Shown: positions 7,921 through 15,389 of the stretch, piece by piece | Layout of the letters: the number at the start of each line of letters is the position of its first letter | Position numbering within the stretch: the stretch's first letter is position 1 | Assembly (NCBI GenBank): GCA_046728155.1 | Contig: JBKPDY010000001.1 | Coordinates: 1 to 23,593, forward strand | DNA length: 23,593 nt | Direction: 5' to 3' | Source: CAWDLX01 sp046728155 | GTDB taxonomy: Bacteria; Actinomycetota; Actinomycetes; Mycobacteriales; Micromonosporaceae | Made by a program: the position numbers and the translations under genes | Notes under the pieces: model-generated | What the model was told of the DNA's origin: nothing | The model's input: the letters and a program-made list of their open reading frames with translations, nothing else | The model's database searches: none

Positions 7921-7995
7921 CGAGCCGACAGCGAGCGAGCATCGCAGGGCCGTCAGGCCCGAGGAGCGGAGCGAGCGCGGAGGCGAGGCAGCATG
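7921..7995 (+). repeat. Interspersed GC-rich repeat, copy B1
   Basis: This 75-bp unit runs from CGAGCCGACAGCGAGCGAG to GGCGAGGCAGCATG. It is identical to copy B2 over all 75 bp and is separated from it by two bases (CC). It contains the inverted repeats GCGA-GCA-TCGC and GGGCC-GTCA-GGCCC. A1 at 4.4 kb has the same core with one change. Confidence 0.96.
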
Positions 7996-7997
7996 CC

Positions 7998-8072
7998 CGA
8001 GCCGACAGCGAGCGAGCATCGCAGGGCCGTCAGGCCCGAGGAGCGGAGCGAGCGCGGAGGCGAGGCAGCATG
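7998..8072 (+). repeat. Interspersed GC-rich repeat, copy B2
   Basis: This is a perfect 75-bp duplicate of B1 with a period of 77 bp. Its right end (GCAGCATGACCG) runs directly into the presumed -35 region of the lipoprotein gene. The same ATGACCG also follows copy A1, so the true unit may extend a few bases further right. Confidence 0.96.
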
Positions 8073-8107
8073 ACCGCACTGAGGCGTGATTCACCATAAT
8101 CGCCGTA
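8071..8107 (+). promoter_or_regulatory. Candidate near-leaderless promoter of the lipoprotein gene
   Basis: CATAAT at 8095-8100 resembles a -10 hexamer in an otherwise GC-rich region. TGACCG at 8071-8076, the last bases of repeat B2, sits 18 bp upstream where a -35 would be. Transcription would begin near 8107, only a few bases before the ATG at 8111, which explains why that ATG has no Shine-Dalgarno. Prediction by eye only. Confidence 0.4.
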
Positions 8108-8110
8108 CCC

Positions 8111-8764
8111 ATGCAATTAAGTCCCTTGTCGGCGGCTGCGCGCTACGCGAGACTTTCCGCCGTGCGGTCGTGGCGTCTCCTGAAGATTGGTGTGGTGCTT
8201 GCGGCTGCCCTCACGACCCTGACGGCGTGCGTCCCGGCACGGCAGCCGCTCCTGGCCATCACCCTGATCGGCGGTTGGCCGGTGGCGATCCTGCGTACGT
8301 GTGCGGGTGGCCCGGCCGAGGTGAGCGTCACCGAGAACAGCCAGGCTCCGACATCCTCGCCGGGAGCGACCGAGACGCCGACCCCGACCTCGACCCCCAC
8401 ACCGAGCCCGACGATCACGCCCACGACCGAGTCGTACGTCTATTTCTGGAGCATCAAGACCGCGAACGCGAATCCGATCAACGAGGTGGCGCTGTTCACC
8501 ACCCCGAGCGGTTGGCAGCTCGACGGCGACACCCTCAAGCAGCTCCAGCCCGAGGCCCGCTACATCGCCGACGCCAAGGTCACCGGTGTCTTCGATGTGA
8601 GCCCGGTCAACTTCACCGTCGCCGACCTGCACAAGCTCAAGGACGGCGAGGTCCTCTACGGAGTCAACGCTCCACTCACGACAGTGCTCACCCGGGCCGA
8701 GTTCGACCAGAAGACGGAGGAAGCCTGCGCGGCCGAGGTGTCCGCCACGACGACGCCACAGTAA
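8111..8764 (+). CDS. Predicted lipoprotein, function unknown
   Basis: This 217-aa protein has a basic N-region (RSWRLLK), a hydrophobic stretch and a lipobox LTAC, placing the lipidated cysteine at C40. After that comes a short hydrophobic/Gly region and a Thr/Pro-rich linker (about 85-113). The last 100 or so residues form a compact domain (YVYFWSIKTANANPINEV, then LKDGEVLYGVNAPLTTVLTRAEF) that I cannot assign. It should be anchored to the outer face of the membrane. ATG at 8111 is taken as the start; GTG at 8162 would give a shorter, more usual signal peptide but has no ribosome-binding site either. The gene converges on the RmlD-like gene with a one-base gap, leaving no room for a separate terminator. 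Confidence 0.8.
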   Translation: MQLSPLSAAARYARLSAVRSWRLLKIGVVLAAALTTLTACVPARQPLLAITLIGGWPVAILRTCAGGPAEVSVTENSQAPTSSPGATETPTPTSTPTPSPTITPTTESYVYFWSIKTANANPINEVALFTTPSGWQLDGDTLKQLQPEARYIADAKVTGVFDVSPVNFTVADLHKLKDGEVLYGVNAPLTTVLTRAEFDQKTEEACAAEVSATTTPQ

Positions 8765-8765
8765 G

Positions 8766-9584
8766 TCACCCCAGCAGCTCGCTGACCGGACGCAGCCGGG
8801 TACGCAACATCGCGTGCGCGCGGCCACTGTCGAGTTCGATGCGGCCCGGCCGGACCAGACCCGACTCGGCGATGGTGGACGTGGTGAACCCGGCCGGATC
8901 CAGGCCGTACCGCCTCGCCACAAGGTGGCCGAACTCGGCCCGGCTGACCGGCTCGGGTCCGGCGACATTGAGCGGTCCGGCATAAGTGGTACGGGCCAGT
9001 TCGAGTACGGCGCACGAAAGATCCTCCACGGCGATCGGGCAGCGGATCTCGTCGGCGAAGAGCACGCCGGAGCGGCGGCCGGTCAGCAGGTCCAGGCAGA
9101 AACCTACATGCTGGCTCGAAGCATCACCGACGAGCAGGGACGTCCGGACCAGGACCGCCGATGGGTCGGCCGTCCGCACCGCCGCTTCGGCATCGGCTTT
9201 CGCGGTGCCGTAGGGATACAGGGGCTCGGGTGGATCGTCGTCCTGGTACGGCCACGCCCGTCCACTGTGGATGACATCGCTGGAGATGTGAACCAAGCGG
9301 GCGCCGCCGGCGGCAGCGGCAATCGCGACGTTGGCTGCGCCGTCAGCCGTCACCGCCCGATCGTCGTACGCGTAGGCGGCGTTGACCACCGCGTCGGGCT
9401 CCACTGTGGATACCAGATCGACCACAGTGGACAGATCACGGATGTCAAGCGGCTGCCAGCGGACGCCCGCATGACCGCCCGGACGCCGGTGGTAGCTGCC
9501 GACGACCGCCCAGTCGGCGCCGACGGCGAGCCGGCACACCTCGCCGCCAAGGTGGCCGCTGCCGCCGACGACAAGGAGTCTCAC
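8766..9584 (-). CDS. RmlD-like SDR-family sugar-nucleotide reductase
   Basis: This 272-aa protein is an extended short-chain dehydrogenase related to dTDP-4-dehydrorhamnose reductase. The nucleotide-binding loop GGSGHLGG is at 7-14, VNAAYAYDD follows strand 4, ISSDVIHSG is at about 100-108, and the catalytic Y125-x3-K129 pair lies in YPYGTAK. The C-terminal substrate part includes LNVAGPEPVSRAEFG. No rml cluster is nearby, so a role in rhamnose synthesis cannot be claimed. The start is GTG at 9584 within a GTGA overlap with the aspS stop, so it is probably co-translated with aspS. Confidence 0.85.
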   Translation of the reverse strand: MRLLVVGGSGHLGGEVCRLAVGADWAVVGSYHRRPGGHAGVRWQPLDIRDLSTVVDLVSTVEPDAVVNAAYAYDDRAVTADGAANVAIAAAAGGARLVHISSDVIHSGRAWPYQDDDPPEPLYPYGTAKADAEAAVRTADPSAVLVRTSLLVGDASSQHVGFCLDLLTGRRSGVLFADEIRCPIAVEDLSCAVLELARTTYAGPLNVAGPEPVSRAEFGHLVARRYGLDPAGFTTSTIAESGLVRPGRIELDSGRAHAMLRTRLRPVSELLG

Positions 9585-11359
9585 GAGCCGGCAGGCTTGG
9601 CCCTGGCGTCGATTCCGGCCTCCCGCCGTTGATCGGCTGTGATCGGAGTCGGAGCACCGGTGAGCGGGTCCAGCCCACCGCGGGTCTTCGGGAACGCGAT
9701 CACTTCACGGATCGAGTCGGCGCCGGCGAGCAGCATGCAGACGCGGTCCCAGCCGAGCGCGATCCCGCCGTGAGGCGGCGGCCCGTACTTGAACGCCTCG
9801 AGCAGGAAGCCGAACTTGTCCTGGGCCTCGACGGGGGTGATGCCGAGCAGATCGAAGACGCGGCGCTGCACATCCCCGCGGTGAATACGGATCGAGCCGC
9901 CGCCGATCTCGTTGCCGTTGCAGACGATGTCGTACGCGTAGGCGAGGGCGTCCCCCGGGCTGGCCTCAAACGTGTCGATCCACTCCTCGGTCGGGGACGT
10001 GAAGGGGTGGTGCACGGAGGTCCACCCCCCGACCGGGGTGCCGGTGGCGTCCGTGGCCGGCTCGAACATCGGCGCGTCCACCACCCAGCAGAAAGCCCAG
10101 CCGTCCGGATCGGCGAGGCCGCCGCGCCGGGCGATCTCAACCCGAGCCGCGCCCAGCAGCTCTTGCGCCTCACGACGGTTCTCCGACGCGGCGAAGAAAA
10201 CGGCGTCGCCGGGCTTGGCTCCCACGACGTCGGCCAAGCCGGCCAGGTGCTCGGCCGACAGGTTCTTCGCCACCGGACCGCGGGCCTCGCCGGTCTCCGC
10301 GTCGAGCAGCACGTACGCCAGCCCTTTCGCGCCTCGGGCTCTCGCCCACTCCTGCCACTCGTCCAGCTCCTTGCGCGACTGGGCCGCCCCACCCGGCAGG
10401 ACGACCGCGCCGACGTACCCGCCGGCCGCGATGGCCGCGGCGAAGACCCGGAACCCCGTGCCGCTCAGGTACCGGGTCAGATCGGCGAGCTCCAGCCCGT
10501 ACCGCAGGTCGGGCTTGTCCGAGCCGTACCGGGCCATCGCGTCGTGCCAGGTCAGCCGCGGGATCGGCAGCGATACGTCGAAGCCGGCCAGCTCCCGCCA
10601 GAGCGCGCCCACGACGGCCTCGGTGAGGCCGATGACGTCATCCTGGGTGACGAACGACATCTCGATGTCGAGCTGGGTGAACTCCGGCTGCCGGTCGGCG
10701 CGGAAGTCCTCGTCCCGATAGCACCGGGCGATCTGGTAGTACCGCTCCATCCCGGCGACCATCAGCAACTGCTTGAACAGCTGCGGCGACTGCGGCAGCG
10801 CGTACCAGGTGCCAGGTTGCAGCCGCACCGGCACCAGGAAGTCCCTGGCCCCCTCGGGAGTTGACCGGGTCAGCGTCGGCGTCTCGATCTCGTAGAAGTC
10901 GCGGGCGTGCAGCACCTGGCGGGCGATCTGGCTCGCCCGGCTGCGTAGTCGGAGCGCCCGGGCCGGGCGACTGCGCCGAAGGTCGAGGTAGCGGTAGCGC
11001 AGCCGGATGTCATCGCCGGCCTCCACGTCGTCCTCGATCGGCAACGGCAACGGCGCCGCCTCGGAGAGCACCTCGAGCGCGGTGACCGCCACCTCGACCT
11101 CGCCGGTGGGCAGTTCGGGGTTCTCGTTCCCGGCCGGCCGCCGCGTCACCTCGCCGGTGATCTTCACGCAGTACTCGTTTCGCAGGGCGTGCGCGGCATC
11201 ATCCTGGCGCAGCACAACCTGGACGATGCCGCTCGCATCGCGCAGGTCGATGAAGGTAACGCCACCGTGATCGCGGCGACGGGCGACCCAGCCGGCCAGG
11301 GTCACGGTCGTGCCGGCGTCCGAGGCACGCAGGGTCCCGGCGTCGTGCGTACGGATCAC
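9581..11359 (-). CDS. aspS: Aspartate--tRNA ligase, predicted non-discriminating (Asp/Asn)
   Basis: This 592-aa class II synthetase is of the bacterial type. It has an N-terminal OB-fold anticodon-binding domain, motif 2 (CYRDEDFRADRQPEFTQLD), the bacterial GAD insertion domain, motif 3 (GIALGWDRV) and the usual end AFPKTRGGLDPLTGAPTPI. His31 in RRRDHGG and Gly77 in RRPAGNEN align with residues linked to the non-discriminating type (the E. coli enzyme has Leu and Lys), so it probably also makes Asp-tRNA-Asn for the GatCAB route. The start is GTG at 11359 (VIRTHDAGTLRA), preceded by GGAAGAA about nine bases upstream; upstream in-frame codons are ignored on family length. Confidence 0.96.
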   Translation of the reverse strand: MIRTHDAGTLRASDAGTTVTLAGWVARRRDHGGVTFIDLRDASGIVQVVLRQDDAAHALRNEYCVKITGEVTRRPAGNENPELPTGEVEVAVTALEVLSEAAPLPLPIEDDVEAGDDIRLRYRYLDLRRSRPARALRLRSRASQIARQVLHARDFYEIETPTLTRSTPEGARDFLVPVRLQPGTWYALPQSPQLFKQLLMVAGMERYYQIARCYRDEDFRADRQPEFTQLDIEMSFVTQDDVIGLTEAVVGALWRELAGFDVSLPIPRLTWHDAMARYGSDKPDLRYGLELADLTRYLSGTGFRVFAAAIAAGGYVGAVVLPGGAAQSRKELDEWQEWARARGAKGLAYVLLDAETGEARGPVAKNLSAEHLAGLADVVGAKPGDAVFFAASENRREAQELLGAARVEIARRGGLADPDGWAFCWVVDAPMFEPATDATGTPVGGWTSVHHPFTSPTEEWIDTFEASPGDALAYAYDIVCNGNEIGGGSIRIHRGDVQRRVFDLLGITPVEAQDKFGFLLEAFKYGPPPHGGIALGWDRVCMLLAGADSIREVIAFPKTRGGLDPLTGAPTPITADQRREAGIDARAKPAGS

Positions 11360-11476
11360 ACGGGCATTCTTCCAGCCCTGACCCGTTGCGTGCCGGCCCG
11401 GGTCGAGCATTGGCGACGCCGATGCGATGACGAATCCTCCATCGAGCACCGAGATCGGCGTCGAGGTACCGAAAGC

Positions 11477-11490
11477 GACTCCACGGAGTC
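11477..11490. promoter_or_regulatory. Palindrome upstream of aspS
   Basis: GACTCCACGGAGTC has perfect 6-bp arms and lies about 120 bp upstream of the aspS start, inside the 266-bp gap between aspS and the MDR oxidoreductase. It could be an operator or part of the 5' leader. A second palindrome, CATCCCGGGATG, lies at 11562-11573. Nothing else identifiable was seen in this gap, and no T-box features were recognised. Confidence 0.35.
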
Positions 11491-11625
11491 TGTTGCAGGT
11501 TCTGGTTTCCGTAAGGGCAAAGCATCCTCGAAGAATGTAGGAACACCGATCTTCGGCCGCTCATCCCGGGATGTGAGAGGCACAAACCGCCAGGCCGGCT
11601 AGGGGGCAGGCGATGGCCGGGCCGG

Positions 11626-12549
11626 TTACGGGTGCAGGACGATGGCCTGGCCGGCCGCCTGCCGGACCTGGGCCAGCGCCGCCGCCGCCGCGTCGAGGGG
11701 GTACCTGCGGCCGACGTCGACCCCGATCGCGCCCGCGGCCGCCAGCTGAGCGAGGCCGGCCAGCCGCGGTCCGTCCGGCGCGACGTAGACCGACGACATC
11801 TCGATGCTGCGCTCCTGCGCCGGCAGGCCGGAGGTGATGCTGACCAGCCGGCCGCCGTCGCGGACAGCGGCGAGGGCGGCGTCCGCGCCGCCGGGTGCCG
11901 CGTTCACCGCGAAGTCGACCCCGCGCCCGCCGCGCAGCGCCCGAATCTGCGCCGGCCAGTTCAGGTCTTGGTAGTTGACCACGTCGGCCGCGCCGGCGGC
12001 ACGGACCGCCTCGTGGCTTCGCGCACCGGCCGTGGCGTAGACGATGGCGCCGAGCTCGACGGCGAGCTGGACCATGACCCGCCCGGTCACGCCGCCGGCG
12101 CCGTTGACGAGCAGGGTCAGCCCTTCGGTCAGGTCGAGCACGCCGCGCAGGGTCTGATCCGCGGTGAGCGCCGGGATGGGCAGCGCCGCGGCGACATCGT
12201 CGTTGAGCCCATCCGGAGTGGCGGCGACGTGTGCGGCCGGGGCGAGGAAGCGTTCTGCCCAGGCCCCCTGGTAGCGGAGCGGCGTGGAGTGGACGAGGAC
12301 GCGGTCGCCGACCGCGAAACCGTCCACGTCGGACCCGATCGCGGCCACGACGCCGGCCGCCTCGGTCCCGAGCGCCAGCGGAGGCTGACCGCCGACCGCC
12401 CAACCGCCGGTGCGGATCAAGTCGTCCCAGTTGGCCACGCCGGCCGCCCGGACATCGATCAACACTTCATCCGAGCTCGGTCCGACCGGCTCGGGCACGT
12501 CGAGCGGCTCCACAGCCAGCCCGAAGTCCCTGACTCCCGCCGCGCGCAT
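11626..12549 (-). CDS. Zinc-independent MDR-family oxidoreductase (quinone oxidoreductase-like)
   Basis: This 307-aa protein belongs to the medium-chain dehydrogenase/reductase superfamily. It has the GroES-like N-terminal domain (VLIDVRAAGVANWDDLIRTGG, LGTEAAGVVAAIGSDV, FAVGDRV) and a Rossmann domain with the NADPH loop NGAGGVTG (149-156). It has no cysteines, so neither catalytic nor structural zinc is expected, as in quinone oxidoreductases. ATG at 12549 (MRAAGVRDFG) fits the family. AGGAGG lies only one base before it, unusually close, so GTG at 12591 (14 residues longer) stays possible. Substrate unknown. It is not obviously operonic with aspS or the hydrolase upstream. Confidence 0.85.
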   Translation of the reverse strand: MRAAGVRDFGLAVEPLDVPEPVGPSSDEVLIDVRAAGVANWDDLIRTGGWAVGGQPPLALGTEAAGVVAAIGSDVDGFAVGDRVLVHSTPLRYQGAWAERFLAPAAHVAATPDGLNDDVAAALPIPALTADQTLRGVLDLTEGLTLLVNGAGGVTGRVMVQLAVELGAIVYATAGARSHEAVRAAGAADVVNYQDLNWPAQIRALRGGRGVDFAVNAAPGGADAALAAVRDGGRLVSITSGLPAQERSIEMSSVYVAPDGPRLAGLAQLAAAGAIGVDVGRRYPLDAAAAALAQVRQAAGQAIVLHP

Positions 12550-12615
12550 GCCTCCTGCGTACCCGATGTGCCGCCGCGATGCTGAGAGCACCCGAGCTTT
12601 TCCACCATGCGGGCG

Positions 12616-13812
12616 CTACTGCGCCGCCGCCAACGCCAGCTGCGTGAACTGCGCCGCGCCGCCGTTGAAGGGGAAGTCCGACGTCTGGCTCAACGCCATC
12701 GCGATCAGACTCCGGTGCGGGTCGTTGAACCAGACGGTGCCGTACCCGCCGTCCCAGCCGTACCGGCCGGGGATGGTCGACATCTCGTCGGGTTCGGTCG
12801 CCACGGCCATCCCGTACCCCCAGCCCTTCGGGCGCAGCAGGATGCCGGACGTCGCGATCTGCTCCGCGGTCAGATGGTTGGTCGTCATCGCGGTGACCGA
12901 TTCGACCGAGAGGGGGCGCTCACTCCGGTAGGTGCCCTTGTCCAGCAACAGCCGGGCGAAGGCGAGGAAGTCGTCGGCCGTGGAGAGGAGGCCGGCGGCG
13001 CCGGACGGGAACACGGGTAGCTCGGTCCAACTGTCGGGTGTGGACAGTACTTGCGCCTCGATGGGACCGCCGTGGAGGTCACTCATGTAGTGGGTGGGGA
13101 TGCGGGCAGCATTCTCCGGCGTCGTCGAGAACCCTGTGTCGACCATGCCGAGCCGATCGAACAGGCGGGTCCGCAGAACCTCGCCAAGCGGGGCGTCGCC
13201 CGCCCGCGCGACCAGGACACCCAGCACCAGCGCGCTCGCGTTGTACTGCCACCGCTCGCCGGGCTGATACATGAGCGGCAGCTTGCCGAACAACCTGATC
13301 CATTCGTCTGGCGGGTGGGGCGTAGGCGGATCCGGCGGGCCGAGGACGAGATCCATGCTGTCGGCGGTGGTGACGATCGGGAACGGTGGGTTGAAGGTCG
13401 GCTCCGTGAGCATGCCGAAGCCCATCCGGAAGGTCAGCAGGTCCTCGACCGTGATCGGACGGCGCGCTGGAACCGTCTCCGAGAGCGGGCCGTCGACGCG
13501 GGTCAGCACACGCCGATGAGCCAGCTCGGGGAGCAGCCGGTCGACCCGTTCGGTCAGGTCGAGTTTGCCCTCCTCGATCAGCATCGTCGTGGCGGCGGCC
13601 AGCACCGGTTTGGTGAACGACGCAATCCGGAACAATGTGTCGCGGCGCATCGGCCTTGGGTCGTCGAGCGCATACGTCCCGATGGGGTCGACCTGGACCT
13701 CATCGCCGCGAGCGAGGACGGTCACCAGTCCCGGCAGCTCATGGCGGTCGACGCGGGCGGCCATGGCGTCGTGCAGCCGGCGTACTGCGTCTTGCCGGAA
13801 GTTCTTGGTCAT
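12616..13812 (-). CDS. Beta-lactamase-fold serine hydrolase (class C/esterase-like)
   Basis: This 398-aa protein belongs to the beta-lactamase-related serine hydrolases (class C enzymes, EstB-type esterases, D-aminopeptidases). The nucleophile motif S65-F-T-K68 lies in RIASFTKPV, the Tyr motif at Y190 (RWQYNASALVLGVL), and the third motif region is GWDGGYGT. No signal peptide or membrane helix is visible, so the product should be cytoplasmic, which argues for an esterase-like role rather than antibiotic resistance. It is divergent from the DUF899 gene. Bases 15-28 upstream of its ATG share a 13-mer with the DUF1801 gene at the same place. Confidence 0.88.
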   Translation of the reverse strand: MTKNFRQDAVRRLHDAMAARVDRHELPGLVTVLARGDEVQVDPIGTYALDDPRPMRRDTLFRIASFTKPVLAAATTMLIEEGKLDLTERVDRLLPELAHRRVLTRVDGPLSETVPARRPITVEDLLTFRMGFGMLTEPTFNPPFPIVTTADSMDLVLGPPDPPTPHPPDEWIRLFGKLPLMYQPGERWQYNASALVLGVLVARAGDAPLGEVLRTRLFDRLGMVDTGFSTTPENAARIPTHYMSDLHGGPIEAQVLSTPDSWTELPVFPSGAAGLLSTADDFLAFARLLLDKGTYRSERPLSVESVTAMTTNHLTAEQIATSGILLRPKGWGYGMAVATEPDEMSTIPGRYGWDGGYGTVWFNDPHRSLIAMALSQTSDFPFNGGAAQFTQLALAAAQ

Positions 13813-13848
13813 GGTCCAAGCCTGCGCGATGGGCCCGCCTGGCGCCTG

Positions 13849-13877
13849 TTGACTGACCGGGCCGATGCACCGATAGC
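13849..13877 (+). promoter_or_regulatory. Candidate promoter of the DUF899 gene
   Basis: TTGACT at 13849-13854 is a near-consensus -35 hexamer. GATAGC at 13872-13877 follows after 17 bp as a weak -10. It would start transcription near 13884, giving a 5' leader of about 48 bases with the GGAGG ribosome-binding site. Predicted by eye. Confidence 0.4.
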
Positions 13878-13931
13878 GCGGTAGCGTCGGGGTATCGATG
13901 ACGGATGGTACGAGGAAAGCTGGAGGTCGCC

Positions 13932-14597
13932 ATGGCTCTTCCCCAGATCGTCTCCGCCGACGAGTGGCAGGCGGCCCGCGACGAACTGCTCGTCAAGGAA
14001 AAGGCCGCCACCCGGATGCTCGACGACCTGGCCGCCGCCCGGCGGCGCCTGCCGATGGCCGCCGTGACCAAGGAGTATGCGTTCGAGGGCCCGGACGGTA
14101 CGGCCAGCCTGCTCGACCTCTTCGCCGGTCGACGGCAGCTCGTCGTCTACCAGTTCATGGACAACGGACCCGACGACTACTGCTCGGGGTGCTCCAGCAT
14201 GACCGACAACGTCGGCAACCTCGCGCACCTCAACGCGCGGGACACCACCTATGTCGTCGTATCGAATATGCCGTTGGCTCAGATGACTGCGTTCTGGCGG
14301 CGGATGGGCTGGACCGTGCCGTACTACTCCTCTCGCGGCACCACCTTCGCCGACGACTGCGGCGCCGGCCAGGGATTCGGGCTCACTGTCTTCATGCGCG
14401 ACGGTGACGAGGTGTACCGCACTTACTTCACGACGGCACGAGGCGTCGATCGGCTCCGGTTCGACTTCAACGTGCTCGACCTCACGCCGTACGGCCGCCA
14501 GGAGGACTGGGAGGACTCGCCGGCCGGTTGGCCGCAGACGAAGCCGTACCAGTGGTGGCGCCTGCACGACGAGTACGAGGGTCAGCCCACCACCTGA
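13932..14597 (+). CDS. DUF899 family thioredoxin-like protein
   Basis: This 221-aa protein has the DUF899 architecture. An N-terminal helix (VSADEWQAARDELLVKEKAATR) and the RRRLPM stretch precede a thioredoxin-like fold with LVVYQFM and a CxxC motif C84-S-G-C87. YYSSRGTTFADDCG and VYRTYFTTARGVD follow, and the C-terminus is Trp-rich (EDSPAGWPQTKPYQWWRLHDEY). Cytosolic redox activity is plausible from the CxxC, but the family has no established reaction. ATG at 13932 is preceded by GGAGG with 5 bases of spacing, so it is preferred over the ATG at 13905. Convergent with the next gene (13-base gap). Confidence 0.87.
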   Translation: MALPQIVSADEWQAARDELLVKEKAATRMLDDLAAARRRLPMAAVTKEYAFEGPDGTASLLDLFAGRRQLVVYQFMDNGPDDYCSGCSSMTDNVGNLAHLNARDTTYVVVSNMPLAQMTAFWRRMGWTVPYYSSRGTTFADDCGAGQGFGLTVFMRDGDEVYRTYFTTARGVDRLRFDFNVLDLTPYGRQEDWEDSPAGWPQTKPYQWWRLHDEYEGQPTT

Positions 14598-14610
14598 CCA
14601 TTGTGGACTG

Positions 14611-15333
14611 TCAGACGGCCCCGACCAGGGCCCGGAAGTCGGAGCGGTCGATGAGCGCGGCGAGGTCCGGGTCCTCGCGGGCCCAGGCCTTGAGAACCGG
14701 CACGGCCGCTCGGTCGTTGTAGACGAACGCGTCGGGCAGGAACGCCATAGCGTCCTTGGCCCGGCCGACCCGGGCGAGACCGCAAGCGAGGTCGTAGCTC
14801 GCGTCGGAGAGCGCCTTCGTCGGCAGCCCGGAGCCACGCACCCCCTCGTACCAGCGACTGAGCACACCGAGACCCTCCAGCACCCGGCCACACCGGTGGT
14901 GCCAGGCGGCGTACTCCCCCATCGGCCCCCGGGCCGCGTAGATCACTACGTCGCGCCACACGTACTGGGGATGGTTGCGCCGCTTCCCCGGGTCCTCGGC
15001 GAGGTCGTCCTCGCTTGTACCGAGGACGGTGTTGTACAACTCGGTCATCGCTTCGTGGGCGTCCGCGTGCGTCGCCTCCCAGCTTCCGACCGGCACGATC
15101 TCGACCGGGCGACAACCGTCGGCCGGGCGACCGGCGGCGACCTCGCGCAACATTACCGTTGCACTCCGCCGACCGGCGTTGGTGCGGGCCAGCAGGTCCT
15201 TGATTTCGGGAGCGGTCTCCGTACCGCTGCGTTCCCGCTGATCGGCGTCGAGGATCCGGTGCAATGTCCACTCCTCGTTGCGGACGGCCGCGAGCAGATG
15301 AAGTACGCCGTCCCGGAGAGGGGTCTCGGTCAT
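14611..15333 (-). CDS. TPR-end domain protein with helical N-terminus
   Basis: This 240-aa protein has a helical first half (LHLLAAVRNEEWTLHRILDADQ, ATHADAHEAMTELYNTVLG) of uncertain family. The C-terminal segment (YDLACGLARVGRAKDAMAFL, then VLKAWAREDPDLAALIDRSDFRALV) matches the TPR end-of-group pattern, with DPDLAAL...DFRAL as signature. Such proteins are thought to mediate protein contacts. ATG at 15333 is chosen over the in-frame start at 15360, which would lie inside the operator. Divergent from the TetR gene across 56 bp; a -10-like TATGTT (15345-15350, minus strand) would make its transcript nearly leaderless. It is the likely target of that regulator. Confidence 0.75.
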   Translation of the reverse strand: MTETPLRDGVLHLLAAVRNEEWTLHRILDADQRERSGTETAPEIKDLLARTNAGRRSATVMLREVAAGRPADGCRPVEIVPVGSWEATHADAHEAMTELYNTVLGTSEDDLAEDPGKRRNHPQYVWRDVVIYAARGPMGEYAAWHHRCGRVLEGLGVLSRWYEGVRGSGLPTKALSDASYDLACGLARVGRAKDAMAFLPDAFVYNDRAAVPVLKAWAREDPDLAALIDRSDFRALVGAV

Positions 15334-15344
15334 TCGGACAGTGA

Positions 15345-15382
15345 AACATAAGCGTTGCATGAACGCAACTGCTTGCTACAGT
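15345..15382. promoter_or_regulatory. Divergent promoters with TetR-type operator
   Basis: GTTGCATGAACGCAAC (15354-15369) has 5-bp inverted arms and also reads as GCGTT-5-AACGC. On the plus strand it covers the -35 TTGCAT (15355-15360); -10 TACAGT (15377-15382) follows after 16 bp, placing the start at or near the GTG at 15390. On the minus strand, TATGTT (15345-15350) serves the TPR gene. A TetR dimer bound here would block both, a standard autoregulated arrangement. Confidence 0.6.
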
Positions 15383-15389
15383 ATTCGGT

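Noticed and set aside
7921..8072. CRISPR array
   Set aside because: The two 75-bp units are separated by only two bases, so there are no spacers, and no cas genes are present.
4407..8072. Insertion sequence or composite transposon
   Set aside because: No transposase gene, no terminal inverted repeats and no target-site duplication could be seen; the flanking repeats are short and in direct orientation.
11360..11625. T-box or other riboswitch leader of aspS
   Set aside because: No specifier loop or T-box consensus (TGGNACCGCG-like) was recognised on the minus strand in this gap.
12616..13812. Antibiotic-resistance beta-lactamase
   Set aside because: The SxxK and Tyr motifs place it in the broad serine hydrolase family, but it has no signal peptide, and the divergent neighbour is not a LysR/AmpR regulator.
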